A DNA stretch of 64,000 nucleotides from a candidate division KSB1 bacterium. Lineage in GTDB: Bacteria > Zhuqueibacterota > Zhuqueibacteria > JANLFK01 > Oleimicrobiaceae. This document shows positions 26,986 through 36,904 of this stretch, piece after piece. Under the pieces are notes generated by a model. That model was not told the origin of the DNA and ran no database searches. It saw only the letters and a list, made by a program, of their open reading frames with translations. The translations under genes and the position numbers were made by a program. The stretch covers positions 62,001 through 126,000 of the forward strand of contig JANLFK010000003.1 of the NCBI GenBank assembly GCA_024655945.1. Direction: 5' to 3'. The first letter of the stretch is position 1. Each line of letters begins with the position of its first letter.

Positions 26986-27773
26986 AGGCCGTGCTCCATG
27001 ACAAACTTGGTGGCGGTCGGCGAAAGTCTTCGCGCCCTGTACACTTCCAGGGACTTTTTCATGCCCTCCACAAGTGGGCTGTCTAAGAACCGCGTCTCGG
27101 CTACGCCAAAAGCCGTAATCTTCATCTCGGCCCGCATGGCCACCATGGTCTCGTTGAAATAGATCTTCATGCCTTGAGCGCTGAACACAGCCCTGCTTAT
27201 CTCCGCCCACCTGGAAGTGGTGTTGTCAGCCGTAAGTTCGATGATCCCGTGGTGGAGAGGATTCGCTGGGGGTGGCGCAAAACCGATGTCACTTTGCCAA
27301 TACTTGCACACCATGCCTTTGCCAAGTGGGCCGTAGAGGGCAAACTTGCTGGGCAGCACCGAGAAGACATCCAGCATTTCCGTTTCCCGTTGGGCAGCCA
27401 CAAACACGCCCACCTCGATGGGAAACGTGATGAAAACTGTGACCCTCCCTTTTGGTTCGAGGTGTACTGGCCGCGTGAAATGAACCAACAGGGCGGTAGA
27501 AATGTTCTGCGGGAGATTCACCGGCTCCACGGGGTTGACGATGAGGCGATTGCTCCGGGTCACCACCACTTTCTCGGCGGCGCCACCGCTCCCCTTTCGC
27601 CAGTAGTGGAGTGCATCGCCCTCGCGTACGGCGCGGATGTACACCTCTGCGTTCCTCATCTCGAGAGGCGACGAATGCCGACCGAATCGAATGCACGTGG
27701 GCGGCTCGGGAGGACTCTGAACAGGTGTGCGCGCTGTTTGCCGACTCTTCACGTTTCTTCTCCGCTTCATCAC
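26982..27773 (-). CDS. DUF432 family protein
   Basis: A 263-aa soluble protein recognised as DUF432, a beta-rich family without assigned function, found mainly in archaea and some bacteria and often beside MscS channels. Typical segments are LIVNPVEPVNLPQNIST and VFITFPIEVGVFV. Its stop overlaps the MscS start by 4 nt, supporting a functional link such as an accessory or sensor of the channel. The N-terminal 25 residues are basic and low in conservation, so the exact start is unsure. Confidence 0.75.
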   Translation of the reverse strand: MMKRRRNVKSRQTARTPVQSPPEPPTCIRFGRHSSPLEMRNAEVYIRAVREGDALHYWRKGSGGAAEKVVVTRSNRLIVNPVEPVNLPQNISTALLVHFTRPVHLEPKGRVTVFITFPIEVGVFVAAQRETEMLDVFSVLPSKFALYGPLGKGMVCKYWQSDIGFAPPPANPLHHGIIELTADNTTSRWAEISRAVFSAQGMKIYFNETMVAMRAEMKITAFGVAETRFLDSPLVEGMKKSLEVYRARRLSPTATKFVMEHGL

Positions 27774-27783
27774 TGCCGCTTGC

Positions 27784-28845
27784 TCACAGCCAATGGCGAC
27801 GGCGGAAATGGAGCAGCATGATGCCGGCCACCAGTGCCATGACAGCCAGCACCGCCGGGTACCCCCATCGCCACTGCAGCTCGGGCATGTTGGGAAAATT
27901 CATCCCGTAGATTCCGACAATGAAGGACAACGGGATAAACACCGTGGCAATAATCGTGAGCATCTTCATCACTTCGTTCATACGGTTATTGAGCGAGGAG
28001 AGATAGATTTCCAGCAGACTGGTCGCCATCTCGCGGTAGCTCTCTATGCTGTCGGCAATTTGGATGGTGTGGTCGTACACGTCGCGGAAGTACACAGTAG
28101 TCGCCTCGGTCACCAAGGGCGTCTCGCCGCGGGCAAGCACGCCAATCAGTTCGCGCAAGGGCCACACTTCCTTGCGCAGGTTGAGCAGGTCCGTCTTCAG
28201 GCGATGTACCTCCTGGATGGGCGAAGGCCCCACCTCGTGCAGCACCTTTTCGGTGAGCGTCTCGATGTCATCAGCGACCTTCTCCAGGACGAGAAAATGC
28301 CGGTCCACCAGCACGTCCACCAAAGCGTAGAAGAGGTAGTCCGGCCCTGAGTTACGAAGCCTGCCATTGCTGTTTCCCAGGCGATCTATCACCGGGGCAA
28401 ATACGTCGGTGGGGCGTTCGAGAAAGGTGAGCACGCCCCGCTCACAGAGAATGAGGCTGACCTGGTCACTGCTCAGCCCGCCTCCGTCGCCGCCATGCTC
28501 CACAAGTCTCAGCACCAGGAACACGTACTTGTCAAAGAGGTCGACCTTTGGCCTCTGGCTTGTGTTAGCCACGTCTTCGAGCACCAACGGATGGATGCCC
28601 CACTGCCGACCGATGCCTTCCAGAAGCTCGAGCTCCTGCAGGCCGGTGACCGTCACCCAACGGCAAAGACCTGCCCGTGGCGGGCCAGCATCGGACAGCG
28701 CTACCGAGCGGTGCGCCACACAGGTCCGCCGGTTGTAGTCAACCACATCCAGCGTGCTCTGCTCCACCTTCTGCTCGCCGATGTGGACGAGCGTGCCAGG
28801 AGAAAGGCCTATCTTGCTCGAGCGTCTGACCGCGGGTCTTGTCAT
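27784..28845 (-). CDS. corA: CorA family Mg2+/Co2+ transporter
   Basis: A 353-aa divalent cation channel. The N-terminal cytoplasmic alpha/beta domain is followed by the long stalk helix and two C-terminal transmembrane helices; the signature YGMNFPNMPEL lies between them near residues 314-324. It precedes the DUF432 gene by 10 nt in the same direction, forming a corA-DUF432-mscS-copA ion-transport cluster. Confidence 0.93.
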   Translation of the reverse strand: MTRPAVRRSSKIGLSPGTLVHIGEQKVEQSTLDVVDYNRRTCVAHRSVALSDAGPPRAGLCRWVTVTGLQELELLEGIGRQWGIHPLVLEDVANTSQRPKVDLFDKYVFLVLRLVEHGGDGGGLSSDQVSLILCERGVLTFLERPTDVFAPVIDRLGNSNGRLRNSGPDYLFYALVDVLVDRHFLVLEKVADDIETLTEKVLHEVGPSPIQEVHRLKTDLLNLRKEVWPLRELIGVLARGETPLVTEATTVYFRDVYDHTIQIADSIESYREMATSLLEIYLSSLNNRMNEVMKMLTIIATVFIPLSFIVGIYGMNFPNMPELQWRWGYPAVLAVMALVAGIMLLHFRRRHWL

Positions 28846-28869
28846 GGCAGGAGGTCTCCCCTGTTCGTC

Positions 28870-30072
28870 TCATTCTGTGCGTTTGATGACCACCAGTGTG
28901 GCGTCGTCCTCCCACGGCGCCCTGGCACCGAACTCAAACACCCGCTCAAAGACCACCTTCAGGATCTGCTCCGCGCTCATGCTTCGTTGCTCGCGCACCA
29001 GCTGCTTCAGCCTGGCGATGCCGAACTGTTCTCCGTCGCCGCTCACCCGCTCGATGATGCCATCGCTGTACAGCACCAGCACCGAACCTTTTTCGAGATA
29101 CGCATAAGCCCGGTTGACGTGCAACTGCGGCACAAAGCCGAGGGGCACTCCGGTGGCAGGGAGGTCGCGGATCTCGCCGTCGCCGACGATGAAAGGCGCA
29201 GGGTGGCCCGCGTTGACGTAGAAGAAATGCCCCTCCCACTCCATTTCGCCGATAAACAGCGAGACAAAAGTGGTCGGGTAGGCGGCGGCCTGCATGACCT
29301 GATTGAGCTTCTCCACGGTATGGGCGATGCGCATCTCCTTGGCCGAGCCCATGCGCAAGCCGACGACCACGTCGCGGGTCAGAAGCGCGGCCACAAGCCC
29401 GTGGCCGCTCGCATCCCCCACAGCCACGCCAAAGCTATCCTCTTCGAATTGGAAAAAGTCGTAAAAGTCACCTCCCACCAACTCTGCCGGTCTGGAGCAG
29501 CCGGCGATCTCGTAGCCCGGCACGCGGGGGACGTCCTTCGGGAGAAGGGTTTGCTGAATCTGGGCCGCCCGCTGCAGTTCGGTGTTCAGGGCCTCGGCAA
29601 ACAAGCGATAGTTGAGGGCAGTGCGCACCGAATTGAGGAAAAGAAGCACTTCCTCACGCACCCAGCCGCTGCGCAGCTCAAAGACGAACAGCCATCGTCG
29701 CTCAGCGCTGTGCACGTAGATGCCCGCAGGGATGAGGTACTTTCCGCCGCCCGGCCCCAACTCGAAGTGCTGGGCCAGCGTCGGGTCATCAAAGATGAAG
29801 CTGCCGTTGGTCAGGATGCGGCGCACTGCCTCGTCGTCGGCCGGAAGGCGAGGAGCGATCTGTCGGCCAGGCGCGGCGCGATAGGACTTGACCAACACAA
29901 ACTCGTTGCCGCGCAGCTCGTACAGGTGGCTTGCAGAAAACTGCAACGCGTCGCCGAAACGTTCGGTGAGCTCCCCCAGAATCTGCGCAAGGAAGTTCTG
30001 TCCTCGCTTGCCAATGCGAATCCTGCCGAGGATGGCGTCCAACTCGCGGTAGAAAGTCTTCGGTTCAGCCAT
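28870..30072 (-). CDS. RsbU/SpoIIE-type PP2C serine phosphatase with GAF-like sensor
   Basis: A 400-aa protein phosphatase. Residues about 10-170 look GAF-like (small-molecule sensing). A linker with QQTLLPKDVP precedes the PPM domain, with VGGDFYDFF, GDASGHGLVAALL, YSDGIIER and DDATLVVI supplying the metal-binding Asp residues. RsbU-like enzymes dephosphorylate anti-sigma-factor antagonists in partner-switch pathways; no STAS or kinase partner is encoded in the window. It precedes corA by 24 nt. Confidence 0.9.
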   Translation of the reverse strand: MAEPKTFYRELDAILGRIRIGKRGQNFLAQILGELTERFGDALQFSASHLYELRGNEFVLVKSYRAAPGRQIAPRLPADDEAVRRILTNGSFIFDDPTLAQHFELGPGGGKYLIPAGIYVHSAERRWLFVFELRSGWVREEVLLFLNSVRTALNYRLFAEALNTELQRAAQIQQTLLPKDVPRVPGYEIAGCSRPAELVGGDFYDFFQFEEDSFGVAVGDASGHGLVAALLTRDVVVGLRMGSAKEMRIAHTVEKLNQVMQAAAYPTTFVSLFIGEMEWEGHFFYVNAGHPAPFIVGDGEIRDLPATGVPLGFVPQLHVNRAYAYLEKGSVLVLYSDGIIERVSGDGEQFGIARLKQLVREQRSMSAEQILKVVFERVFEFGARAPWEDDATLVVIKRTE

Positions 30073-30211
30073 TGCTCAATGCTCCGGTTTCGCGTTGCCC
30101 TGTGCACCACTTCCGACCATCGCGGCTGTTTGTGTCCTTCTACGACGCCGCCGGCCTGGCTGTTCCGCGCGCCGCCCGGCCTCGGCTACCCACCGCAGAC
30201 ACGCGCCGAAC

Positions 30212-31267
30212 CTATGGCAGTCCGGCTGCTCTGCTCTGGTCTTCGGCAATGAGGGCCTTCCACTCGGTTACTTCATAACCCAGACGACGGGCAAATTCCC
30301 GGCACACCCGCTCCTCGAGCCCTGCGATCTCGGCCGGTTCAGTCGAATCCAGCGCGATGATGCCGCCCGCGAAGGTGTCGTGCCCCCCTGCGTTGCGAGG
30401 ATCTGGCACCAGGGCCTTGATAACCCTGTCTGCGCGGGCGCGCGGCGAAGAGGCACGCACCGACAGCACGAGGTTCCCGCCGAACCGGCCGGTGCACAGG
30501 GCCCAGCTCACACGCGCGCAGCGGAGCAGCATATCCGCCATCTCCGCCACCACGTCTGGCCCTGGTACCTCCCCTATGTTGGCCGTGAGAACGTGGCGAA
30601 CGGTGCGAGCGCGCGCTAAGGTGCGGGCCAAGACGGCAAAGTAGACACGCGGCAACTTTGGGTGAATGATACGCGCCAACTTGCGAGCGCTGGAAAGCGG
30701 CAGGACGGCGTAGTAGGCGCGCACGTCGCGAGGCGAGGCCTGGCGGCCCAGGTCCTGCGTCTCCGAGCGAATGGCATAGCTCAATCCCGTGGCAAGGTCG
30801 GCAGTGAGCGGCAGACCGGCCGCCTGGACAAGCTCCAAAAGCAGCGTGGCGGTGGCCCCCACGTCGCGATCGATGAGGGCAAGCCGTGCACGCAACCCTC
30901 GCTGGCGGGCGTGGTGGTCGATGACCAGGTCACAGGTCATGTCCGGGGGCAGTTGCACATTGCCGGCCCCGGGCTGCGCGTCGACCACCGCCACCCGGTC
31001 AAAGCGGTGCGCCCGCCGTGCCCCGCCCTTCCTGAGGCGGATGTGCAGTTCCCGCACCAGCGCCTGGTTCTCGGCTCGCCAGACGAAGCCCTCGTAGGAA
31101 AGCGTGGCCCGCATGGCATAGCGCCGTTCGGCCAAGTAACGCAGCGCCATGCCGCTTGCCAGCGCGTCGGGGTCCGGGTTGTTGTGCGTCAGGATAAGGA
31201 GCCTCTTCTGGCCAGTGAAGAGCCCATCCAGCTCGCTCAGTGCTGCCTGTGCTGACCCGTGAGCCAT
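30212..31267 (-). CDS. DHH-family phosphoesterase (NrnA-like)
   Basis: A 351-aa DHH/DHHA1 phosphoesterase. Motifs: HNNPDPDALASG (I), VVDAQPG (II), VIDHHARQ (III, DHH) and the DHHA1 substrate loop GGHDTFAGG near the C-terminus. NrnA-like enzymes degrade nano-RNA and pAp; other members act on cyclic dinucleotides, which cannot be told apart here. No RecJ-like extra domains are present. Confidence 0.88.
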   Translation of the reverse strand: MAHGSAQAALSELDGLFTGQKRLLILTHNNPDPDALASGMALRYLAERRYAMRATLSYEGFVWRAENQALVRELHIRLRKGGARRAHRFDRVAVVDAQPGAGNVQLPPDMTCDLVIDHHARQRGLRARLALIDRDVGATATLLLELVQAAGLPLTADLATGLSYAIRSETQDLGRQASPRDVRAYYAVLPLSSARKLARIIHPKLPRVYFAVLARTLARARTVRHVLTANIGEVPGPDVVAEMADMLLRCARVSWALCTGRFGGNLVLSVRASSPRARADRVIKALVPDPRNAGGHDTFAGGIIALDSTEPAEIAGLEERVCREFARRLGYEVTEWKALIAEDQSRAAGLP

Positions 31268-31339
31268 ACACGCCCTCTGCTCCTCGGACCGATTCTCCGG
31301 AAAGAGCCCCCAAAAGCAGCTCGTCAGGCAACGACCCTT

Positions 31340-33031
31340 CTACAGAAAATATGCCTTTTGCACGTACTGCAGGACCATGCGCTGCGTGTTGAAAAATGAG
31401 CCGTTCAGGGCAATGGCGTGCGCCATGACCTCCTGAAAATCCTTGCGCTTCTTGTAAAAGAGTGGCATCACCACCTTTTCCAGCTTGTCATACAGGGCGG
31501 CAGCGTCGGCGTCTGGGTTATTCGGCAGGCTGGTATCCAAGACGGGGCAGCCGATGGCCCACCCGGTCTTTCCCTCGATGCACCCCTCAATCCACCAGCC
31601 GTCAAGAATGCTCAGCGACGGCACGCCGTTGACGGCAGCCTTCATGCCGCTGGTGCCAGAGGCCTCCAAGGGCGGAATAGGCGTGTTGAGCCACACATCC
31701 ACGCCTGCCACCATCAGTTTGGCAAGGTCGATCTCATAGTTGGGCAAGTAGGCGATGCGGATGGCGTCTTTGAGCTCTTCCTTTGCCCGGAAGATGCGCA
31801 TGATGAGCTGCTTACCCTCTTCGTCGCGCGGGTGGGCCTTGCCGGCGAAGATGATTTGCAGCGGGCCCACTTTCCCGGCGATCTGCCGCAGACGCGCCAT
31901 ATCGCGGAAGATGAGGTCGGCGCGCTTGTAGGCCGTCGCCCTGCGTGCGAACCCCAAGGTGAAGACATCGTAGGTCATGCCCGCGCCGGTCTCTTCGTTC
32001 ACCCGATCGATGAGGCGCTGCTTGATGGCCATATGCGCCTCCCAAATGCGCGCGCGCGGGATGCTCAGCGCGTAGCGAAGGCTGAAGCTGTCGTCGCGCC
32101 AGCCGGGGATGTAGGCGTCGAAGAGCTCCTGAAACGGCGCAGAGGCCCACATCGCCACATCCACCCCGTTGGTGATGGAGTCGATGCTGTATTGGGCGAA
32201 CATATGGCGCGAGACCTCCTGGTGCCGCTTGGCCACGCCGTTGATGTAGTGGCTGAGGTTCAACGCCAAGAAGGTCATGTTCAGCACGCCTTCATGCGAG
32301 TAGAGCTCTGGGAGGCCCATAGCCTCGTGCGCGCCCAGCACGCGCTGCACCAGGCCGAGGTCAAACTTGTCGTGGCCAGCCGGCACCGGCGTGTGCGTGG
32401 TAAAGACGCATAGGCGCCGCACCGCTTCGATATCTTCCTCATCGGGGCGATCTTTGCCCTGTTGGCGCATGCGGTCAGCCAGCAGTTCCAGGGTCAGAAG
32501 CGCTGCATGACCCTCGTTCATGTGGTAGCGGATCACGCGTTGGTGGCCCAAGGCGCGCAGAATGCGCACCCCAGCGATCCCCAGCACCGCCTCCTGGCAC
32601 AGCCGATAGTGCGCATCGCCGCCGTACAGATAGTGGGTCAGCGTCCGATCCCAGTCGCTGTTCTCTGGCAAGTCGGTATCCAAAAAGTACACCGGCACGC
32701 CAAAACCACTGGCGCCGCAGACCACATACTTCCAGGCGCGCACGTAGACGGTCCGCCCTTCGATGGTGAGGGGAACGCGAGCTTTAGTCTCCACCAAGTG
32801 GCTCTCCACGTCCCACGCCACAGGTCGTTCCACCTGTCGGCCTTGCTCGTCCAACTCCTGCCGGAAGTAGCCTTTGCGGTGCAGAAGAGTGACCGCCACC
32901 AGAGGCACGCGCATGGCTGCAGCCGAGCGAATAGTGTCTCCCGCCAACACGCCCAAACCGCCGCTATAGGTGGGGATCTCTTGCTGCAAACCGATTTCCA
33001 TAGAAAAGTATGCGACGACTTCCTTTGCCAT
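31340..33031 (-). CDS. glgP: alpha-glucan (glycogen) phosphorylase, short GT35 type
   Basis: A 563-aa phosphorylase of the short GT35 group found in archaea and many bacteria, releasing glucose-1-phosphate from glycogen or maltodextrin. The N-terminus has [20 protein letters not shown] and the PLP-Lys lies in [14 protein letters not shown] near residue 475. ATG 33031 follows GGGAGA. The longer open frame to 33127 runs into the terminator region and is not used. It indicates storage-glucan use. Confidence 0.92.
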   Translation of the reverse strand: MAKEVVAYFSMEIGLQQEIPTYSGGLGVLAGDTIRSAAAMRVPLVAVTLLHRKGYFRQELDEQGRQVERPVAWDVESHLVETKARVPLTIEGRTVYVRAWKYVVCGASGFGVPVYFLDTDLPENSDWDRTLTHYLYGGDAHYRLCQEAVLGIAGVRILRALGHQRVIRYHMNEGHAALLTLELLADRMRQQGKDRPDEEDIEAVRRLCVFTTHTPVPAGHDKFDLGLVQRVLGAHEAMGLPELYSHEGVLNMTFLALNLSHYINGVAKRHQEVSRHMFAQYSIDSITNGVDVAMWASAPFQELFDAYIPGWRDDSFSLRYALSIPRARIWEAHMAIKQRLIDRVNEETGAGMTYDVFTLGFARRATAYKRADLIFRDMARLRQIAGKVGPLQIIFAGKAHPRDEEGKQLIMRIFRAKEELKDAIRIAYLPNYEIDLAKLMVAGVDVWLNTPIPPLEASGTSGMKAAVNGVPSLSILDGWWIEGCIEGKTGWAIGCPVLDTSLPNNPDADAAALYDKLEKVVMPLFYKKRKDFQEVMAHAIALNGSFFNTQRMVLQYVQKAYFL

Positions 33032-33133
33032 GCTTCTCCCTGTGTAGATAGTCGCCATGAGCAGCGCACAATGTGCGCATTGACCCGACGCGGATTGGTG
33101 ACACCAAGAGCAACACCCCGCGTGCAAGCGCCC

Positions 33134-33188
33134 TCAAAATACAACAAACGGCGGAGCTTTGCAAGTAGAATTCTCCACGCTCCGCCGT
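33134..33188 (-). terminator. Rho-independent terminator after lpdA
   Basis: Reading leftward, ACGGCGGAGC (33188-33179) and GCTCCGCCGT (33157-33148) form a perfect 10-bp stem followed by TTGTTGTATTTT (33145-33134), beginning 27 bases after the lpdA stop. It separates lpdA from the glucan phosphorylase gene, which must have its own promoter. Confidence 0.8.
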
Positions 33189-33214
33189 CAGGCCTTGCCC
33201 CGGAGCCGCCTTGC

Positions 33215-34636
33215 CTATCTGCGTCGTGGGCGATAGATGTGCGTGCTCAGGCCACAGAACACCTCGGCCGCCTCCATAATCGTCTCAGAAAGCGTGGGAT
33301 GCGGATGGATGGACTTGGCAAGATCTGCGGCTGAAGCACCCATTTCCATGGCGACCACGCCCTCGGCAATGAGCTCGCCTGCCTCAGGGCCCACCAACCC
33401 CACGCCGAGCACCTTTTCTGTGGCCGGATCAATGAGCAGCTTGGTGAGGCCATCGCTCCTTCCCATGGTGAGCGCGCGCCCGGATGCGGCCCAGGGGAAC
33501 TTGGCCACCTGTACGGCGCGCTGTGCCGCAGCCGCCTGCGCCTCGGTGAGGCCACAGTAGGCGATCTCCGGGTCGATGTACACCACAGCCGGGATGGCGC
33601 GGGGCTCGAACTGGGCATCGCCGCCGGCGATGACTTCGGCGGCCACCCGCCCCTCGTGCGAGGCCTTGTGCGCCAACATCGGCCCGCCCACCAAGTCGCC
33701 TATGGCAAAGAGCGACGGCTCAGCCGTGCGGCGCTGCTCGTCCACCACCACGAACCCAGCCTTGTCCACCTCGACCCTCGTGTTCTCCAGGCCAAGCCCC
33801 TCGGAGTTAGGCTTTCTGCCGACGGCCACCAGCACCGCCTCGTAGGTGGCTTCCGCCTGCGGCAGGTTGCTCCCCTCGAAGGCCACCTCAATGCCCGCGT
33901 CCGTCTCGCGCAGGCGGGCCACGGTGGTCTGGAGCATGACCGCCTCGAAGAACTTCTCTGCACTCTTCCTGAAGGCGGCCACAAGGTCTTTGTCCGTGCC
34001 CGGCAGCAGCTCCGGCATCATCTCGACCACCGACACGCGGCTCCCCAAGGCAGCGTAGACACTTCCCAGCTCCAGCCCGATGTAGCCGCCTCCGATGACC
34101 AGGAGGGTCTTTGGCAGCCAGCGCAGCTCCAAGGCCGCGGTCGAATCCCATACGCGCGGCGAGTCCAGTCGCAGGGACGGCACTATTGCCGACCGGGAGC
34201 CGGTAGCCAGGATTGCGTGGTCGAACGTGAGCTCTTCGCTGCCGCCGCCTACGGTTTTCACCTGCAAACTGTGGGCACTTTTCAAGGTGGCCACACCTTG
34301 CAGGTAGCGAATCTTGCGCTGCCTGGTCAACATGCCCAGGCCGGCGGTCAGCTTTTCCACGACGGCGTCCTTCCAGGCGCGAATCTTGTCGATATCCACG
34401 GCAGGTGGTGCAAACTGCACCCCCCACTCTGCTGCCTCCTTGGCCAAACGAATAGTCTTGGCCACATGCAGCAGCGCCTTGGACGGGATGCAGCCGCGGT
34501 GCAGGCACACTCCGCCCGGATTGCGCTCAGGGTCGATGAGGGCCACCTGCAGCCCGAGGTCTGCAGCCAGAAAAGCTGCGGCGTAGCCCCCTGGTCCTGC
34601 GCCTATGACCGCCACCTGCGTGTGCGTCTCTTGCAT
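33215..34636 (-). CDS. lpdA: dihydrolipoyl dehydrogenase
   Basis: A 473-aa flavoprotein disulfide reductase, the E3 of 2-oxoacid dehydrogenase or glycine cleavage complexes. The FAD motif is VIGAGPGGYAAAF (about 10-22), the redox-active disulfide is CLHRGC (about 44-49), the NAD motif is VIGGGYIGLELG, and the C-terminal catalytic His lies in HPHPTLSE. No E1/E2 or glycine cleavage genes are in the window, so it probably serves complexes encoded elsewhere. The preceding 279 bp (34637-34915) shows a TTGACA on the minus strand at 34800-34795 but no matching -10. Confidence 0.94.
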   Translation of the reverse strand: MQETHTQVAVIGAGPGGYAAAFLAADLGLQVALIDPERNPGGVCLHRGCIPSKALLHVAKTIRLAKEAAEWGVQFAPPAVDIDKIRAWKDAVVEKLTAGLGMLTRQRKIRYLQGVATLKSAHSLQVKTVGGGSEELTFDHAILATGSRSAIVPSLRLDSPRVWDSTAALELRWLPKTLLVIGGGYIGLELGSVYAALGSRVSVVEMMPELLPGTDKDLVAAFRKSAEKFFEAVMLQTTVARLRETDAGIEVAFEGSNLPQAEATYEAVLVAVGRKPNSEGLGLENTRVEVDKAGFVVVDEQRRTAEPSLFAIGDLVGGPMLAHKASHEGRVAAEVIAGGDAQFEPRAIPAVVYIDPEIAYCGLTEAQAAAAQRAVQVAKFPWAASGRALTMGRSDGLTKLLIDPATEKVLGVGLVGPEAGELIAEGVVAMEMGASAADLAKSIHPHPTLSETIMEAAEVFCGLSTHIYRPRRR

Positions 34637-34915
34637 CAGATACCTCCCTCAGTGAACCCGCCACGCTACAAATGCACTCGCGCGACGTGTGGCGCTCCCA
34701 TGCTGCTGGGTGCTACACCTTTGCCCGCCAGCCTTAATTCTCCATGTGCTGCCGGGGACCGCGCCCGCCATCGAAGATGTTGCCCAGGGCTGATGTCAAA
34801 CTCACGCAGGCCCACAAGGCTCGGCGAGGAAATAACTCATCGCCTTGAAGACCCCTTGGGACAGACGTCTGCCTGAGATCGCTTGGGCTAAGCCTGCTCC
34901 CAGGGCCGGTGCCGT

Positions 34916-36478
34916 TTACGAGCGCACGACAGCCTTCAGGTCGAATCCCAAGTGGCGAAACTGCTCTGGCGTCACCGCTAGCCCCCTCCTGAGGATCGCC
35001 TCGGTGGCGGCGAATTCCTCGCCCATGCCCATGGTTGCCGTGGCCACCAAGCGCCCGCCGGAGAAATAGCCGGCCAGAAAGCGCCGCGCCTGCAGGTCCC
35101 CACGATACAGCACCTTGTCAAAGCCATGTCCATAACCGGCGTATTTGAGACCCACACCGTGCTGTCGTGTCCAAAAGAACGGAACCTCTTGGTAGGCCTC
35201 CGCCCGTCCCAGCATCGCGCGGGCTGCATGTTGTCCTTGGCGCAATGCCACTGCCCAATGCTCAACACGAATGCGCACGCCGCTGCGGGGATCGGGCACG
35301 GCGGCCACGTCCCCTGCGGCAAAGATGCCGGCGGCCTTCGTCTCCAGTCTCTGATCCACCGGAATGGCGCCCTGTTCCACCAGGCCGGTTTTTGCAAGGA
35401 AGTCAGTGGCTGGCACGATGCCAATGCCTACGAGGACCACGTCCACCCGCAGGCGTTGGCCGTCGGAGAGGACGGCCTCTTCTACCGCCCCATTGCCGCG
35501 CAGCTCCTGGACGGTGCGCCCCAAATGGAAGCGCACGCCGTAGTCCTCATGCAGGTCTTGCAAGCATTTACCCACCCCATCACCGAGCACGGGGGCCAGG
35601 GGGACGGGCTCAGGGGCCACCACGTCCACCTGCAGGCCACGGCTGCGCAACGCGGAAGCTGCCTCAAGGCCAATGAACCCTGCCCCGACTATGAGCACAC
35701 TGCTCGCCTTCTCCACGGCCACCGCCAAGGCGCGGGCATCGCTCAGGCTGCGCAAAGTAAGGACGCCCCTCAGCGCTGTCCCTGGCACGGGAAGCTGGCG
35801 AGGCATGCCTCCGGTGGCTATGAGACAGAAATCAAAGGATAGCTTGCCGCCCGGCTCAAGGTGCGCCACTCGCCCTTTCGGGTCGATGGCCGTCACGCGC
35901 GTCTTGGTTAGCACCTCGATCTGCTGCTCACGGTAGAACTCCTCGCTGCGCAACGGGAGCCATTCCGGCTTGGCCTTGCCGGCCAGGAATTCCTTGGACA
36001 GGTTCGGTCGGTCGTAGGGCAGGTCTTCCTCGGGAGTGACCATGAGCACCCGCCCGTCGAAACCCTCGCGCCTGAGCGTCTCGGCGGCTGCTTCGCCTGC
36101 CGCGCCCGCGCCGACAATGAGCGCCGTTTTCCCCTTGCCCACCCGCGGCGACGGCCTGCGAGGGGCGGCCCGCCGCACGTACACCCCCTCGCCGTCAATT
36201 TCGACCTGGTACGCAGGGAGGTCGTCCAAAGCCGGTGGGGCAACCAGTTGGCCATTTCTGAGGTCGAAGCGAGCGTTGTGCCATGGGCACACCACTTCGT
36301 GCCCTGCAACAAAGCCCTCCGCCAGCGGCGCTCCATAGTGGGGGCACTTGCCGCCGCAGGCGTGCACCGTTCCGGCCACGCGCACAAGCAGCACCTCATC
36401 GTCCCCCACCTTCGCTGCGGTCGGCACGCCTTCGGCCAGGTGGCTCAGGCGACCAGCCCGAAACTTCTGCTGCGTCAT
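34916..36478 (-). CDS. Rieske-domain NAD(P)/FAD-dependent oxidoreductase
   Basis: A 520-aa fusion resembling eukaryotic AIFM3. Residues about 1-105 are a Rieske ferredoxin with the cluster ligands CPH (in CGGKCPHYGAP) and CPWH. Residues about 125-510 are a pyridine-nucleotide:disulfide-type reductase with FAD motif IVGAGAAGEAAAE, NAD motif IVGAGFIGLEAA and GIFAAGDVA. GGAGG fixes ATG 36478. Related flavoproteins reduce rubredoxin or ferredoxin, and it lies at the distal end of the oxygen-defence block, so supplying electrons to rubredoxin is plausible but unproven. Confidence 0.88.
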   Translation of the reverse strand: MTQQKFRAGRLSHLAEGVPTAAKVGDDEVLLVRVAGTVHACGGKCPHYGAPLAEGFVAGHEVVCPWHNARFDLRNGQLVAPPALDDLPAYQVEIDGEGVYVRRAAPRRPSPRVGKGKTALIVGAGAAGEAAAETLRREGFDGRVLMVTPEEDLPYDRPNLSKEFLAGKAKPEWLPLRSEEFYREQQIEVLTKTRVTAIDPKGRVAHLEPGGKLSFDFCLIATGGMPRQLPVPGTALRGVLTLRSLSDARALAVAVEKASSVLIVGAGFIGLEAASALRSRGLQVDVVAPEPVPLAPVLGDGVGKCLQDLHEDYGVRFHLGRTVQELRGNGAVEEAVLSDGQRLRVDVVLVGIGIVPATDFLAKTGLVEQGAIPVDQRLETKAAGIFAAGDVAAVPDPRSGVRIRVEHWAVALRQGQHAARAMLGRAEAYQEVPFFWTRQHGVGLKYAGYGHGFDKVLYRGDLQARRFLAGYFSGGRLVATATMGMGEEFAATEAILRRGLAVTPEQFRHLGFDLKAVVRS

Positions 36479-36703
36479 CAATTCCTCCAAAAAGTCGCGC
36501 TCCGCAAGAGCTCTCGACGAGTCCCACAGGTCACCACGTACGGCGGGGTGGTTGCCAGGCACGGCTCCCCTATGGCGCTCTCAACAGGCCGGCCTCAGTG
36601 GCGCGCACGTGGAAACGGCATGGCCCTCGCTCTCGAGGGCCTTGTCCGCCGCACGCGCCACGCGGTTCTGCCCGGTTGCGCTCCCGCCTCTTGCTCGGCG
36701 AAG

Positions 36704-36889
36704 CTACTTGCCCGCCGGTGCGTAGAAGCAGGCCTTCGGGGAAGTGACCCTTCCCTCTTTCTTCAGCTCCTTGAGTAGCTTCCCCACTTCGTCCTTGGCC
36801 AGTCCTGTGGCAGCGACAATGTCCGCCGGCCGCAGCGGTTTGCCCGCTTTCTGCAGCGCCTCTATTACCTTCGCCTTGTTGTCCGGCAT
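36704..36889 (-). CDS. small winged-helix DNA-binding protein
   Basis: A 61-aa protein that is almost entirely one winged helix-turn-helix: VIEALQKAGKPLRPADIVAATGL forms helices 1-2 (quoted from residue 8), KDEVGKLLKELKKEG the recognition helix and RVTSPKACFYAP the wing. AGAGGAGGAG lies close before the ATG. It is 15 nt downstream of the dihydroorotate-dehydrogenase-like gene. Such minimal proteins may be regulators or architectural; target unknown. Confidence 0.7.
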   Translation of the reverse strand: MPDNKAKVIEALQKAGKPLRPADIVAATGLAKDEVGKLLKELKKEGRVTSPKACFYAPAGK

Positions 36890-36904
36890 GGCTCCTCCTC
36901 TTTG

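Noticed and set aside
28495-30252. 585-codon plus-strand frame over the phosphatase gene
   Set aside because: Antisense shadow; the composition (His, Gln and Arg rich) and lack of motifs argue against a gene.
34795-34800. TTGACA on the minus strand upstream of lpdA
   Set aside because: A perfect -35 hexamer, but no TAxxxT lies 15-19 bp downstream on that strand.
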